Counted from the stretch's first letter, positions 18,131 through 27,510 are shown. The stretch is 64,000 bases of DNA from G963708235 sp963708235 (GCA_963708235.1 OY970200.1:2480001-2544000), one strand, 5' to 3'. Notes: generated from the sequence alone by a model not told the origin. A program made the numbers and translations.

Positions 18131-19930
18131 TCAGGGAGCGCCGTTCAGGTCGTCGACCTTCTCCTGCAGGTAGTCGGCGAGGGCACGCAGGCCCTCGGGG
18201 TCACCGAGGCCTCGGTGACGCTCGGCGGCGTCGGCCTGCTGGCGGAGCTGGACGATGGCCCGCTCCAGGACCTGGACGGCCCTGTCGGCCCGGACAGGCC
18301 GTGTGGTCCACCGTTCGGCCTCCTCGATGGCCCCGCGGATCCTCGACTCGATGTTCGCAGGGATGCCGCTGGCGGCGACGAGATCGTCGAGCGAGTCAGT
18401 CAGCATGTCGAACGTCGGGAGGCGCGGATCGACCAGGAACAGACCCTGGTAGCCGTGGACGGCCACGATCCCGCTGTCGAAGTGGGCGTAGTTGCTCCAT
18501 GTCCCGAAGCCGAAGCCGGGGTTGTCGTTGGGCGGGTACACGTCGAGGAATGCGACCTCGTCGAGCGTCCCGTCGGCGACATCCTTCGGGTCGTACACCC
18601 GCAACCCGGAGCTGTAGTTCGACTGGTAGACGAAGCGCCCCTCCTGGAACAGGTTGTGCTGGGTCGACTGCGCCGGGTTCCGGAAGAAACCGATGTGGAC
18701 CGGGTTCTCCAGGTCGGCGACGTCGAAGATCTCCACTCCCTGCGACGGGCGGTTGGTGGTCTCGCTGTTGTGCAGCCAGTAGCGGTGGCCCTCGAGCAAC
18801 CACCCCTGGTGGCTGTACGCCGGGTTCGGATAGCCGGTTCGCGACAGCGTCGTCATGGCCGTCTTGTTGGTCACGTCGGCGATCACCAGTGCGTTGCCGA
18901 TGCCGGGCGTCGAGGGGTTGGAGTTGAAGCAGATCTCGCGTCCGGTGTAGCGAGCGTCGGGACCGTCGTAGACGACACAGTTGGCGTCGTGCACGTAGCC
19001 GTTCTGGTTGTAGCAACCCGCAAACGTCGGGTTCAGCGGGTCGCGGATGTCGATGATGTGCGATGTGGACGCACAACCGTGGGCGTCGTTGCGCTGCCCG
19101 ACGGCAAAGGCGAACCCGGTGTCCTCGTCGATGGCGATGTTGTGTGCCCGCTGGAACCCGGTGTAGCGAGCATCCGCCGTGATGGTGTGCGGAGCACCCG
19201 CCGCAGAGAGACCGCGCAGCTTGGTCAGGTCGACCACCTGCATGCCGTGGTTGTTGGACTCGGCGACGATGAAGGCGTGGTCCTCGTACGTCTTGATATC
19301 GCGCCAGATCAGGTTGTCCGTGGCGGACGTCGGCAGGAACGCCAGGTACACCGGGTTGCGCGGGTCGGTGATGTCGACGAACGACGTCCCCACCTCGAGA
19401 CCGGCGATCACGTACTCACGGCCGGTCTCGGGATCGGTCCAGCCCCAGACATCGCTGCCACGGCCTGAGCCGACCGCCAGCCCACCGCCGATCTCGTCGT
19501 TGGTGAAGAGCGACACCAGATCTGCCGCATCGCAGCCGAACGCTCCACTCCCGAGATACTCGTGTCCGTCGAACTCGGGGACATAGGCCACACCGTCGAC
19601 GCACGGGGCAAACCGGTCCTCGCCGGTGTTCAGCGCCTCGTATGCCGACATATCGGGAGCCCGGTACCCCTCGGGGAGCAGGCCCTCGTTGGCGTGCTTC
19701 TCGCTGGTCTCGTCATCGGCACACGTGGCCTCCGAGGAGAAGAACGCAGAGAACACGTTTACAAAACCGAGGACGGTGCCCAACGCACCGGTTGCGGCCG
19801 GCTCCGGTATCGCACATCGGTCGTGTGCCTCGGCGGGCCGGGGGCTCAGGGCCACCAGGCTCACCGCCAGGGCCAAAACCAGCAGCAGATGTAACAGTTT
19901 GGGTAGGGTCCGATCGGCAGTCTCTCTCAT
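18131..19930 (-). CDS. Secreted LVIVD-repeat (choice-of-anchor B type) beta-propeller protein
   Basis: Secreted protein of unknown function built from LVIVD-like repeats. The start at 19930 (AGGAGGCGCC just upstream) gives 599 aa with a signal peptide (LLLVLALAVSLVALSPRPAEA). Repeats recur at roughly 50-70 residue spacing as phrases such as VDITDPRNPVYLAFLP, IIDIRDPLNPTFAGC and IFDVADLENPVHIGFF, the hallmark of this propeller family. About 100 C-terminal residues are helical and charged. The longer frame starting at 20026 would bury the signal peptide, so I reject it. Divergent from a small membrane protein gene; a strong hairpin follows the stop. Confidence 0.85.
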   Translation of the reverse strand: MRETADRTLPKLLHLLLVLALAVSLVALSPRPAEAHDRCAIPEPAATGALGTVLGFVNVFSAFFSSEATCADDETSEKHANEGLLPEGYRAPDMSAYEALNTGEDRFAPCVDGVAYVPEFDGHEYLGSGAFGCDAADLVSLFTNDEIGGGLAVGSGRGSDVWGWTDPETGREYVIAGLEVGTSFVDITDPRNPVYLAFLPTSATDNLIWRDIKTYEDHAFIVAESNNHGMQVVDLTKLRGLSAAGAPHTITADARYTGFQRAHNIAIDEDTGFAFAVGQRNDAHGCASTSHIIDIRDPLNPTFAGCYNQNGYVHDANCVVYDGPDARYTGREICFNSNPSTPGIGNALVIADVTNKTAMTTLSRTGYPNPAYSHQGWLLEGHRYWLHNSETTNRPSQGVEIFDVADLENPVHIGFFRNPAQSTQHNLFQEGRFVYQSNYSSGLRVYDPKDVADGTLDEVAFLDVYPPNDNPGFGFGTWSNYAHFDSGIVAVHGYQGLFLVDPRLPTFDMLTDSLDDLVAASGIPANIESRIRGAIEEAERWTTRPVRADRAVQVLERAIVQLRQQADAAERHRGLGDPEGLRALADYLQEKVDDLNGAP

Positions 19931-20100
19931 GGCGCCTCCTTGCCACACTGATGATCCAGCCCCCTCCCTGCCCCTCGAGATTGGCCTCCCGGGCAGGGGT
20001 GAGCCCCCGCACGGGACCATAGTCACGGGGAATCCTCATTACAATGGACTAGGTTGCGGGACGACCGTTTCGAGATAACCACGCTGGGAGGAGAGGCCAG

Positions 20101-20529
20101 ATGGAGGATTCCGGAGTGGCGGGACGGGGGACCGCACGGCTCGAAAGGTCCGCTCCTACCGTCCCCTGGGGCGCTCGAGCCGCCGGCGGGTTGCTGGTTG
20201 CGGTGGGTCTGCTCAACGTCGTGCTCGGGGCGATCAGCCTGTCCTCGACGATGATCCGCCTGGCGCCGGGAGCGGCCGGCGGGCTGGTCGTGGCGGGCGC
20301 ACTGACGGCGCTGGGCGGCTGGTTTGTCTGGAACGGCAACCGCATTGCCACGCTGTCGGCCCTCGGAATCTTCGCCTGGCTGCTGATCATCCAGATCGCC
20401 GATGTGGCCACCCACGAGGGACCGGAGGTCGCCGCCGGCGGACTCGTCGGCCGTTTCGCCGTGCTCGCCCTGGTCATCGCCGCATTGGTCGTGGCGACAA
20501 TCCAACTGCGACGTCGCCGGCCGAACTGA
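20101..20529 (+). CDS. Small membrane protein of unknown function
   Basis: The 142-aa product has four hydrophobic segments (about residues 22-45, 54-72, 80-98 and 112-135) and a basic C-terminal tail RRRRPN, so the tail is likely cytoplasmic. No motif points to a family I recognise. The preceding GGGAGGAGAGGCC supplies an RBS for the ATG. It is divergent from the LVIVD gene and lies 145 bp ahead of the CMD/ECF41 pair. Treat as hypothetical. Confidence 0.6.
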   Translation: MEDSGVAGRGTARLERSAPTVPWGARAAGGLLVAVGLLNVVLGAISLSSTMIRLAPGAAGGLVVAGALTALGGWFVWNGNRIATLSALGIFAWLLIIQIADVATHEGPEVAAGGLVGRFAVLALVIAALVVATIQLRRRRPN

Positions 20530-20614
20530 TCACCGTCCAGGGTCGCCTCGCAAGAACGGCCGCCCGACGGCGACACCACTCGTCCGGGTGACCCATCGGA
20601 AAGCGCGAGGCGGA

Positions 20615-20641
20615 TGTCACACGCACACCGTGGCCGGTGTC
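20615..20641 (+). promoter_or_regulatory. Candidate ECF41-type promoter of the CMD-sigma operon
   Basis: TGTCACA at 20615-20621 is followed after 16 nt by TGTC at 20638-20641, about 34 nt before the CMD start at 20675. The published ECF41 promoter is TGTCACA with CGTC at -10, so one base differs. This predicts autoregulation by the sigma factor encoded immediately downstream. Confidence 0.65.
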
Positions 20642-20674
20642 TCCATGTCAACCATCCCGATTCGAGGAGGAGAC

Positions 20675-21268
20675 ATGACCGGCACGACCCGGGTCCCCAG
20701 CGCAGAGATCACCGGCATCTTCGGAGCGATCGCAAAGCGCTACAGCAAGAAGAAGCTCGGCGAGGTACCCGAACCGCTCGGGGTGATGTGGCACAGCAAA
20801 CCGGTGCTCAAGGCTCTGTTCGGGTTCGCCGGCAAGGCCGAGAAGTGGGATGCGTGCGATCACCAACTGAAGTCGTTCGCCCACATGGCCACCGTGTCGC
20901 TGGTCGGCTGCAGCTTCTGTCTCGACCTCGGATACTTCCAGGCCCACAACGAGAAGCTCGACATGGAGAAGGCGCGCCAGGTTCCGCGGTGGCGTGAGTC
21001 CGATGTGTTCACTCCGCTCGAGCGCGATGTGTTGGAGTACGCCGAGGCGATGGCTCAGACGCCGCCCACCGTCACCGACGAGATGTCGGCACGGTTGCTG
21101 AAGCAGCTCGGCGCCCCTGCGCTGGTGGAGCTCACGGCGTACGCCGCGGCGGCGAACATGGTGAGCCGCGCCAACGTCGCACTCGGGATCGAGACGCAGG
21201 GTTTCTCGGCCGCCTGCGGGCTGCCCCCGCTCGCCGAGCCGTCGCATCCCGTAGATTTACCGGCATGA
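20675..21268 (+). CDS. Carboxymuconolactone decarboxylase-family protein (ECF41 partner)
   Basis: AhpD/CMD-fold protein, probably a thiol-dependent peroxidase or decarboxylase. The start at 20675 follows the RBS GAGGAGGAGAC and gives 197 aa. The redox-type motif CSFCLDLGYFQAHN (about residues 80-93) has the CxxC and distal His typical of the family. ECF41 sigma factors are characteristically linked to a carboxymuconolactone decarboxylase, oxidoreductase or epimerase gene. Here the CMD stop overlaps the start of the sigma gene by 4 nt, matching that arrangement. It is the likely regulatory target of the sigma factor. Confidence 0.9.
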   Translation: MTGTTRVPSAEITGIFGAIAKRYSKKKLGEVPEPLGVMWHSKPVLKALFGFAGKAEKWDACDHQLKSFAHMATVSLVGCSFCLDLGYFQAHNEKLDMEKARQVPRWRESDVFTPLERDVLEYAEAMAQTPPTVTDEMSARLLKQLGAPALVELTAYAAAANMVSRANVALGIETQGFSAACGLPPLAEPSHPVDLPA

Positions 21269-22131
21269 CCGACCCGTTCGTCACCCACCGCGGTCTGCTC
21301 TTCACCGTCGCCTACGAGATGCTCGGTTCGGCGGCCGACGCCGAGGATGTGGTGCAGGAGACGTGGCTGCGGTGGGCGGATGTCGATCAGACCGAGGTGA
21401 GATACCCACGCGCGTACCTGGTGCAGATCGTCACCCGGCAGGCGCTGAACCGCCTGCGGACGCTGTCCCGGCGTCGCGAGGAGTACGTCGGACCGTGGCT
21501 ACCCGAGCCGCTGCTGACCAGCCCGGACCTCGCCGATGATGTCGAGCTTGCCGAGAGCGTTTCGATGGCCATGCTCACCGTGCTGGAGACGCTCGCCCCT
21601 GCCGAGCGGGCCGTGTTCGTGCTGCGCGAGGTGTTCGATGCCCCCTACGACGACATCGCCGAGGCGGTCGGCAAGTCCGCCCCGGCGGTCCGGCAGATCG
21701 CTCACCGGGCCCGCGAGCATGTGGCGGCACGCCGGCCCCGGATGGATGTCGGCCGCAGCGAACAGCGGGCCGTCGTCGAACGATTCCTGGCGGCGATGGC
21801 CGGCGGCGACCTTCAGGAACTGATGGACGTGCTTGCACCGGACGTCGTCGCCGTCGCCGACGGTGGCGGCTTGGCGCCCGCCGCTCGCCAGCCGTTCGAG
21901 GGTGCGGAAAAGGTGGCGCAGGTGCTCTCCCGGTTCACCCAGCTGGTACCCGACGCCCATATCCGCACCGTTTGGCTCAACGGCGCCCCGGCGATACGGG
22001 TCGACATCGACGGCGAACTGCGCGCCGCCGTCAGCCTGGTGGTCGAGGACGGACAGATCACCCACATCTACACGATGGTCAATCCGGAGAAGCTGGCACG
22101 GCTCGACGCCGAGACGGTGCTCAGCCGCTGA
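21265..22131 (+). CDS. ECF41-family RNA polymerase sigma factor
   Basis: Alternative sigma factor with a built-in regulatory domain instead of a separate anti-sigma. The 288-aa chain has sigma region 2 (about residues 1-70, AEDVVQETWLRW) and the ECF41 linker signature WLPEPLL near 75. Region 4 (about 105-160) contains RAVFVLREVFDAPYDDIAEA. A SnoaL-like C-terminal extension carries the family motifs DGGG (near 205) and NPEKL at the end. These C-terminal motifs set ECF41 apart from ordinary SigJ-like proteins. It is translationally coupled to the upstream CMD gene. The inducing signal is unknown for the family. Confidence 0.92.
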   Translation: MTDPFVTHRGLLFTVAYEMLGSAADAEDVVQETWLRWADVDQTEVRYPRAYLVQIVTRQALNRLRTLSRRREEYVGPWLPEPLLTSPDLADDVELAESVSMAMLTVLETLAPAERAVFVLREVFDAPYDDIAEAVGKSAPAVRQIAHRAREHVAARRPRMDVGRSEQRAVVERFLAAMAGGDLQELMDVLAPDVVAVADGGGLAPAARQPFEGAEKVAQVLSRFTQLVPDAHIRTVWLNGAPAIRVDIDGELRAAVSLVVEDGQITHIYTMVNPEKLARLDAETVLSR

Positions 22132-22144
22132 CAACGACCGGTAC

Positions 22145-22942
22145 TCAGGTACTTCCCTGGCGCACCAGTTCCCGGTCGCCGAGGGGCTGGACCGGCCGGG
22201 CGTTGGCATGGATGGCACCGGTGAGGGCGGCGAGCTGGTCGGGTGAGACCTCGATCGGGTCGGTGAACACACGCCACTCCACCCCCTCCGTACACGGTGG
22301 GGTGGTCAGGGAGCCCGAGTACCGGTAGTAGCTGCGATCTTCCGGGAGCAGATCTCGGGCATCGAGGGTGGCCCCGGTCACCGTCACCGGATCCGACGAC
22401 GCCTCGGGAGGGATCGCCGCGACCACCGGCGCCAGCGCCGGGTGTTCGTCTCCGATCTCGGCCAGAACCCCCACCACTGCCAGGTGTCCGTCGCCATCAG
22501 CATGGACCAGGTGGAGTTCCATCGGGAGCTGCCGTCCGTCGACCGTGTGCTCGCTGCCGGTGTGGAAGTGGAACTGGATCAGCTCGTACCGGGCGCCGTC
22601 GACCACCAGGGCGCTGCCCCCGTCGTACGGAACCTGGACGGTGTGCCCGTTGGACACGACCGACAATGCAGTTGGCGAATAGTCGAAATCGATGGGCACC
22701 GGCTCGGCGGTTCCGGCGTCGGTGAGGTCCACCGGGGATTGGGACCGACCGGTTGCACAACCGGCGTACGCCGGGCTGAGCTCGCCCCACTGATCGGGAC
22801 CGGTCTCCCCTTCGTAAGCAAAGGCGACGTGCTCGCCCCCGATCGGCGCCGTGGCCGAAGGCTCGACCGTGTCTCCCCCGCATCCCGCCACCGTCACCAG
22901 CAGTACCGCAGACATCGCCGTCCCGACCCGGTTCCAACCCAT
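22145..22942 (-). CDS. Alpha-carbonic anhydrase lipoprotein
   Basis: Zinc enzyme that interconverts CO2 and bicarbonate outside the membrane. The ATG at 22942 follows GAGGAGGCG and yields 265 aa. A lipobox (VAGC, about residue 20) indicates a lipid anchor. The alpha-class core is clear: QSPVDL, zinc ligands in QFHFHTGSEH, the third His in MELHLVH, and the conserved SLTTPPCTEGVEW. Length matches bacterial alpha-carbonic anhydrases. A longer frame to 23302 has no RBS and no coding logic. It is convergent with the sigma-factor gene, 13 bp away. Confidence 0.93.
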   Translation of the reverse strand: MGWNRVGTAMSAVLLVTVAGCGGDTVEPSATAPIGGEHVAFAYEGETGPDQWGELSPAYAGCATGRSQSPVDLTDAGTAEPVPIDFDYSPTALSVVSNGHTVQVPYDGGSALVVDGARYELIQFHFHTGSEHTVDGRQLPMELHLVHADGDGHLAVVGVLAEIGDEHPALAPVVAAIPPEASSDPVTVTGATLDARDLLPEDRSYYRYSGSLTTPPCTEGVEWRVFTDPIEVSPDQLAALTGAIHANARPVQPLGDRELVRQGST

Positions 22943-23108
22943 CACGCCTCCTCGTTCCGCCCCCCTTTGGTACGTCGTCGGGACCAGCCCGCCGTCATCG
23001 ACTCGGCCACTGTACGCCGCCGATCGCCCCGGCAGGACCACTCGGCGCCACCCACCCGAGCGCCGGTCGGGTTTCGGGCGGCGGACGGCGGAGGGCGATG
23101 ACGTAAAA

Positions 23109-23139
23109 GGGCCCGATCGGCGGATCGCCGATCGGGCCC
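23109..23139 (-). terminator. Rho-independent terminator of the protease gene
   Basis: GGGCCCGATCGGC (23109-23121) pairs perfectly with 23127-23139 around a 5-nt loop. Read leftwards it is followed by TTTT, as expected for a terminator of the leftward protease gene, whose stop is 23 bp away. Confidence 0.85.
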
Positions 23140-23162
23140 ATTCGTGACACCGAGGTGTCAGG

Positions 23163-24464
23163 TCACCACATCGAGATGCCGTACTTGGGCCCGAAGTAGG
23201 CAAGGCTGTCAGCCACCGGGAAATACCATGAGACGTTGGCAACGCCGACCTGCTCGCCGCACTTCTTGTCGGTGCCGTGGAGCTGGGCTCCGCTGGACAC
23301 ACCTTCGGCGGCGTAGCTGAGCGTGTAGTTCAGCGGGAAGATCGAGATGATCTTCACCTTCAGCGACACGTTGGCGCCGCCGGAGTCGCCCTTGCGGACG
23401 CAGGCGTTGTGGCGGGTGAGACCGTAGACGGTGCTGCCACCCGAGTAGTTCACGGTCTGGTTCTTGGCGGTGATCTGACCACAGGTGTACTTGGTGGTCT
23501 TGCCGGACTTGCAGATCGCCGTCCCGATCGGGGCGTCGGTGTGCCCGGAGACGATGTTGATGCCACCGTTGGACGGGTTCTTGTCGATCCACGGACCTTG
23601 GATCCACTGCGACGGGTTGTCGTTGCGGGCAAGCGCATCGTCGTAGGTGGGGAACCACTCCTCGAGCACCTTGCCGAAGTTCGTCCCGTTCCAGCCTTTG
23701 AGCGTGGCGTTTTTGGTGACACAGTGCCCGGCGGTCAGCAGGTAGCCCTGACCGGTGTTCTTGTTGCGGAGGTTGAACCCGGCGGAACAGTTGGTACCGC
23801 TGCCGCCCTTGCCGTGGATACCGTCGCCACCGTCCATGAACTCGAACGTGGGCTCTGCCACGCCGCGGTCCGCCTCTTCGAGCGAGACGGCTTCGCCGAA
23901 GCGGGCAACGTACTTGGCGGCGATGTCGAGCTGCCCGTGTTCGGCGGTCACCCGCACCGTGTTGGACTCGGGGTCGAGGAACCAGCCCTGGATGCCCTTG
24001 ATCGGCACGGACTTGACCGTCGGACGCTCACCGGCACCAGCAGGCTTGAACCCGGTGGCAGCGTCGAGCGTGGCGAGGATCTTCTTCAATTCGGCACCGC
24101 TGCGCTTCACGATCCGGACTTCGGCGCCGGCCTTCTCTGCGGTGGCGGCGGCTGCCTTGTCGGAGACGAAGACCTGGAGCTTGCCGGACTTGATGTCGAA
24201 GACCGATCCGGCGAAGGCATCACCCAACTCGGTCTCGAGCCTGGCGTCGAGCTCGATGGCGGCGCCCTGCGCCTCGGCAACGGCGAACGCCTCCTTGTCG
24301 GTGAGTCCGAGGTCACGGCGGAGGGCTTCGAACACCTCGCCGTGCTCGTCCGATGGTCTATCCGATCCGTCACCGGACCGACTTGCTGCCGATCCCGGTG
24401 CAACGGCGCTGAGCATCAGCACCCCGATGGCAAGAACGGTGAGGAGCACACGTCGGAAATTCAT
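23163..24464 (-). CDS. Secreted chymotrypsin-like serine protease (S1, streptogrisin/alpha-lytic type)
   Basis: Extracellular endopeptidase made as a pre-pro-enzyme. The chain of about 433 aa starts with a signal peptide (LLTVLAIGVLMLSAVAPGSAA). A pro-region of about 150 residues resembling alpha-lytic protease propeptides follows, then the catalytic domain. The triad is visible: His in LLTAGHC, Asp in TYDDALAR, Ser in RKGDSGGANV. Paired cysteines (NCSAGF with AGHC; TAICK with YTCGQ) suggest disulphides. I chose ATG 24464 because GAAGGG lies 6 nt upstream; ATG 24470 would abut it. A perfect terminator follows the gene. Confidence 0.9.
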   Translation of the reverse strand: MNFRRVLLTVLAIGVLMLSAVAPGSAASRSGDGSDRPSDEHGEVFEALRRDLGLTDKEAFAVAEAQGAAIELDARLETELGDAFAGSVFDIKSGKLQVFVSDKAAAATAEKAGAEVRIVKRSGAELKKILATLDAATGFKPAGAGERPTVKSVPIKGIQGWFLDPESNTVRVTAEHGQLDIAAKYVARFGEAVSLEEADRGVAEPTFEFMDGGDGIHGKGGSGTNCSAGFNLRNKNTGQGYLLTAGHCVTKNATLKGWNGTNFGKVLEEWFPTYDDALARNDNPSQWIQGPWIDKNPSNGGINIVSGHTDAPIGTAICKSGKTTKYTCGQITAKNQTVNYSGGSTVYGLTRHNACVRKGDSGGANVSLKVKIISIFPLNYTLSYAAEGVSSGAQLHGTDKKCGEQVGVANVSWYFPVADSLAYFGPKYGISMW

Positions 24465-24589
24465 GATCATCCCTTCGGAGAAATGAGCGGCTCGTATCGT
24501 CCGCTTCGGTACACGAGAGGGACGAGCCCCGGTTCTGATACAAAATTGCCGGTCGGGGACTCAGATGTCAGGCGGTACGCTGCCGACCC

Positions 24590-25471
24590 ATGAGCAGCGA
24601 CTCCCCGTCCGTTGCGGGCCGGACGCCCCCGGTGGCGGCGGCACCGCCGATGCGGTCGGTACTCGTCGACGGATTTCTGGCGGCGCACCGACGGGGTGAT
24701 CCGCTGGTGGTTCCCAATCCGTGGGATGTGGGGTCGGCACGACTCTTCGCCGGGCTCGGCTTCGCCGCCCTGTCCACCACCAGCGCCGGGCACGCCCGTT
24801 CCCTGGGCCGCGGCGACGGGGTGGGGGCGGTCACCCGCGACGAGGCACTCGCCCACGCCGCCGACATCGTCGCCGCCACCCCGCTTCCGGTGACCGCCGA
24901 CCTCGAGGGCGGGTACGGCGACGACCCCGAAGACGTTGCCCGCACCGTCAGGATGGCCGCCGCCGTCGGGCTGGCGGGCGGCTCGATCGAGGACGCCTCC
25001 GGCGATCCCCGGCGACCGGTGTACGACCACGCCCGGGCCCTCGACCGCATCGTCGCCGCCGTCGAGGCCGCCGCCGGGGTCGAGGGTGGGTTCGTGCTGA
25101 CGGCGCGGGCCGAGAACTTCCTCTTCGGTGTCGACGATCTCGACGACACCCTCCGCCGTCTCCGGGCCTTCGCCGAGGCCGGCGCCGACGTGCTCTACGC
25201 CCCGGGGCTTCCCGACCTCGCTGCGGTCCGCACCGTCACCGCATCGGTCGATCTCCCCGTCAACGTGCTCGCCGACCGGCGCTGGACCGTCGCCGAACTC
25301 GCCGAGGCCGGGGTGGCCCGCATCACCACCGGCTCAGCACTGTCCAACCTCGCCTTCGGCGCCGCCGTACGTGCGGCACGGTCGATCCTCGATGACGGCA
25401 GCTTCGCCTGGGCGGAGCACACCCCCACCGGAACCGAGCTCGAGGAACTGATGCGGGACGGATCGACCTAG
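24590..25471 (+). CDS. Isocitrate lyase / PEP mutase superfamily enzyme
   Basis: Lyase or phosphonomutase of the PEP mutase/ICL superfamily, a TIM barrel that binds Mg2+ and an oxo-acid. In the 293-aa chain are LVVPNPWDVGSARLF near residue 45, the metal-site motif VTADLEGGYGDD near 102, and SIEDASGD near 130. VLTARAENFL (about 165) and VNVLADRRWTV follow. The subfamily with NPWD and EGGYG is widespread in actinobacteria and often annotated as a PEP phosphonomutase-like or oxaloacetate-decarboxylase-like protein. The KKCGH motif of true isocitrate lyase is absent. The substrate is therefore open. Confidence 0.85.
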   Translation: MSSDSPSVAGRTPPVAAAPPMRSVLVDGFLAAHRRGDPLVVPNPWDVGSARLFAGLGFAALSTTSAGHARSLGRGDGVGAVTRDEALAHAADIVAATPLPVTADLEGGYGDDPEDVARTVRMAAAVGLAGGSIEDASGDPRRPVYDHARALDRIVAAVEAAAGVEGGFVLTARAENFLFGVDDLDDTLRRLRAFAEAGADVLYAPGLPDLAAVRTVTASVDLPVNVLADRRWTVAELAEAGVARITTGSALSNLAFGAAVRAARSILDDGSFAWAEHTPTGTELEELMRDGST

Positions 25472-25550
25472 CGCCGGCTCAGCCGGCGTCGGGAGCGTTC
25501 GCTCGAAGGCGGCGAGACGTCTGCGGGATGGGGTTGCAGGTGCCTCGGTG

Positions 25551-25679
25551 TCAGGTGGCGGCGCCGGGACCGTCGAGCACGTCGACGTCGCCGGCCCGCA
25601 TGGTTGTTCCACAGTGGGCACAGCGGAGTTCGACACGGCTGATCTCACCGCAGGCGCGGGAACAGAGCCACCATGACAT
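25551..25679 (-). CDS. Possible 42-aa zinc-ribbon protein
   Basis: A short frame from ATG 25679 encodes 42 residues with two paired-cysteine knuckles (CSRACGE and CAHCGTTM). The spacing resembles a mini zinc ribbon. No clear RBS is visible, and the first 110 bp overlap only the untranslated lead of the hydrolase gene on the other strand. It may be a real small protein or chance; the cysteine pattern is the only support. Confidence 0.35.
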   Translation of the reverse strand: MSWWLCSRACGEISRVELRCAHCGTTMRAGDVDVLDGPGAAT

Positions 25680-25821
25680 CTTCAGGGCAAGCTCTGGCGC
25701 AGGTGGCGGGCACCGTGGTCGTGCCGACCGCCGTGTCCGCCGAGCCCACAGGTGGAGAAGCAGCCTCGTACCATTGACCGAGTCTGCGATGCGGGTGACA
25801 GGGACGGGAGAGATCGGGCAG

Positions 25822-27510
25822 ATGGATCCGGCTGTCGATGCGGAGGCCACGGTGATTGCAACCGATGAGGGTGCGGCCGAAGGACCGGTGGCTGTGACCG
25901 GCGGAACGAGGCTTGTGGTGTATGTCCCTCCGCTCGGGGGCGGCACTACGTCGTGGGATGCGTTGGTGACGCTGTTGTCCGAGCGGCGGGATGCCGACGG
26001 CGTCGTCTTCAGGACATGGCCCGCCGACCGGGGCGATCGCATCCTTCAACACAGCCGCCAGCCGCTCACCCGGTACGCCCAACGGTTGACCGTCCAGATC
26101 AACGAATGGGTGGAATCGGCGGCGCTTCGCGGTGAGCCCTATCGATCGATCATCCTGGTCGGACAGAGCATCGGCGGGCTGGTGGTTCGGGCCGCCTGGC
26201 TCCTCGCCGTCGAGCGGGGGCACGCATGGGCAGGACAGGTCGAGCGTGTCGTGCTCGTCGCCGGCTTGAGCCGTGGTTTTGTCACCCGTTTCGAGCCGGG
26301 CCGGCGCAACGCCCGCACCCTGGGGATGAAGGTCGCCATTTCCACGGCAAAGGTGGTCCCGGGTCGGTTCACCTGGGAGGATGCCCTTGCCGGCTCGCCG
26401 TTCGTCACCAATCTGCGTCTGCTGTGGATGCGACACGCCGTCTCCGGGAACGCACCGGCGGTGGTCCAGCTCCTCGGTGACTCGGATTCGATCGTCATGC
26501 CCGGGGACAGCGCCGATACCGACGGGTTCCCCAACGGCGACCTGGTGGAGATCGCAGGTGCCGACCACGGTTCGATCCTCGATGTCGATGGACCGACCGG
26601 TGACGACCGCTACCTGATCCTGCGACGCTGGATCCTCGGAGCCGCTCCGCCGCCACCGCGTGATCCCCCGGGCGACGCCGCCACGGATGACGTCAACGTG
26701 GTGATGATCGTCCACGGGATCCGCGCGGGAGACCATGGGTGGGTCCGCAAACTCGGGACGGTGCTCCGCGACGACGCCGACCAATGGGTGGTGGTGACCC
26801 CCACCTACCGGTTCTTCAGTGCGCTGCAGTTCGCCGTCCCCGTCACCCGCCGGCGCAAGGTGCGATGGTTCGCCGACCACTACTCCCGGCTGCGGGCGGA
26901 GATGCCAACCGCCACGTTCCACTTTGCCGGGCACAGCAACGGGACGTACCTCCTCGGCCGCTGTCTCGCCGAAATTCCGGCGATGCGGTTCGACCGGGTG
27001 TACCTCGCCGGGAGCGTGCTGCCTTCGGATTACGGGTGGCACCGACGGATCAGCGACGGTCAGGTCACACTCATCCGCAACGATCGCGGGCAGCGCGACA
27101 TCGTCGTCGCCGTGCTCGCCAAGGGCTTGAGAGCTCTGGGAATCCGCGATATCGGCGGCGGAGGGTACGACGGGTTCGATGCGTTGTCGGCCAGCCCCCG
27201 TGGTGCGACGGAGTGGCCGTATTACCCCGGGGGCCACGGCGCACCGTTCGACGATTCCAACGGCCGGGAAGGGGTCCGCAACGTGGCGCGGTTCATCACC
27301 CAGGGAACGTCGGTGCGACCACCGTATGTGAACCTCGAACCGGCAACGTGGCTCAGCAGAGGATCGCGGGTCGCCGGCGTCGCCCTCCTCGTGGGCATCG
27401 CCGTCGTCGGCGGTCTGCTCCTCGCCCCCGTCTGGGCGGCGCCCAGCGCCATCACCATCTCGGCGAGCGTCGTCGCCCTGCTGTTCGTGGCCGCACTCGC
27501 CGTCGTGTGA
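25822..27510 (+). CDS. Tandem alpha/beta hydrolase protein with C-terminal membrane helices
   Basis: Two alpha/beta hydrolase-like halves in one 562-aa chain. The first half has strand VVYVPPLGGG, nucleophile motif GQSIGGL (about residue 115) and a late HGS-type His in GADHGSI. The second has VMIVHGIRAGDHGW, nucleophile GHSNGT (about 375) and a GGHGAPFDD-type His. Two TM helices close the chain (about 515-560). The protein probably faces the cytoplasm, since there is no signal peptide. Starts at 25822 or 25789 are both in frame; 25822 has the better GGGAG-type RBS. Substrate unknown; lipase-like roles are guesses. Confidence 0.7.
   Translation: MDPAVDAEATVIATDEGAAEGPVAVTGGTRLVVYVPPLGGGTTSWDALVTLLSERRDADGVVFRTWPADRGDRILQHSRQPLTRYAQRLTVQINEWVESAALRGEPYRSIILVGQSIGGLVVRAAWLLAVERGHAWAGQVERVVLVAGLSRGFVTRFEPGRRNARTLGMKVAISTAKVVPGRFTWEDALAGSPFVTNLRLLWMRHAVSGNAPAVVQLLGDSDSIVMPGDSADTDGFPNGDLVEIAGADHGSILDVDGPTGDDRYLILRRWILGAAPPPPRDPPGDAATDDVNVVMIVHGIRAGDHGWVRKLGTVLRDDADQWVVVTPTYRFFSALQFAVPVTRRRKVRWFADHYSRLRAEMPTATFHFAGHSNGTYLLGRCLAEIPAMRFDRVYLAGSVLPSDYGWHRRISDGQVTLIRNDRGQRDIVVAVLAKGLRALGIRDIGGGGYDGFDALSASPRGATEWPYYPGGHGAPFDDSNGREGVRNVARFITQGTSVRPPYVNLEPATWLSRGSRVAGVALLVGIAVVGGLLLAPVWAAPSAITISASVVALLFVAALAVV

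Noticed and set aside
18131..20026. Longer start at 20026 for the LVIVD protein
   Set aside because: It lacks an RBS and would put about 32 residues before a signal peptide; ATG 19930 has AGGAGGCGCC.
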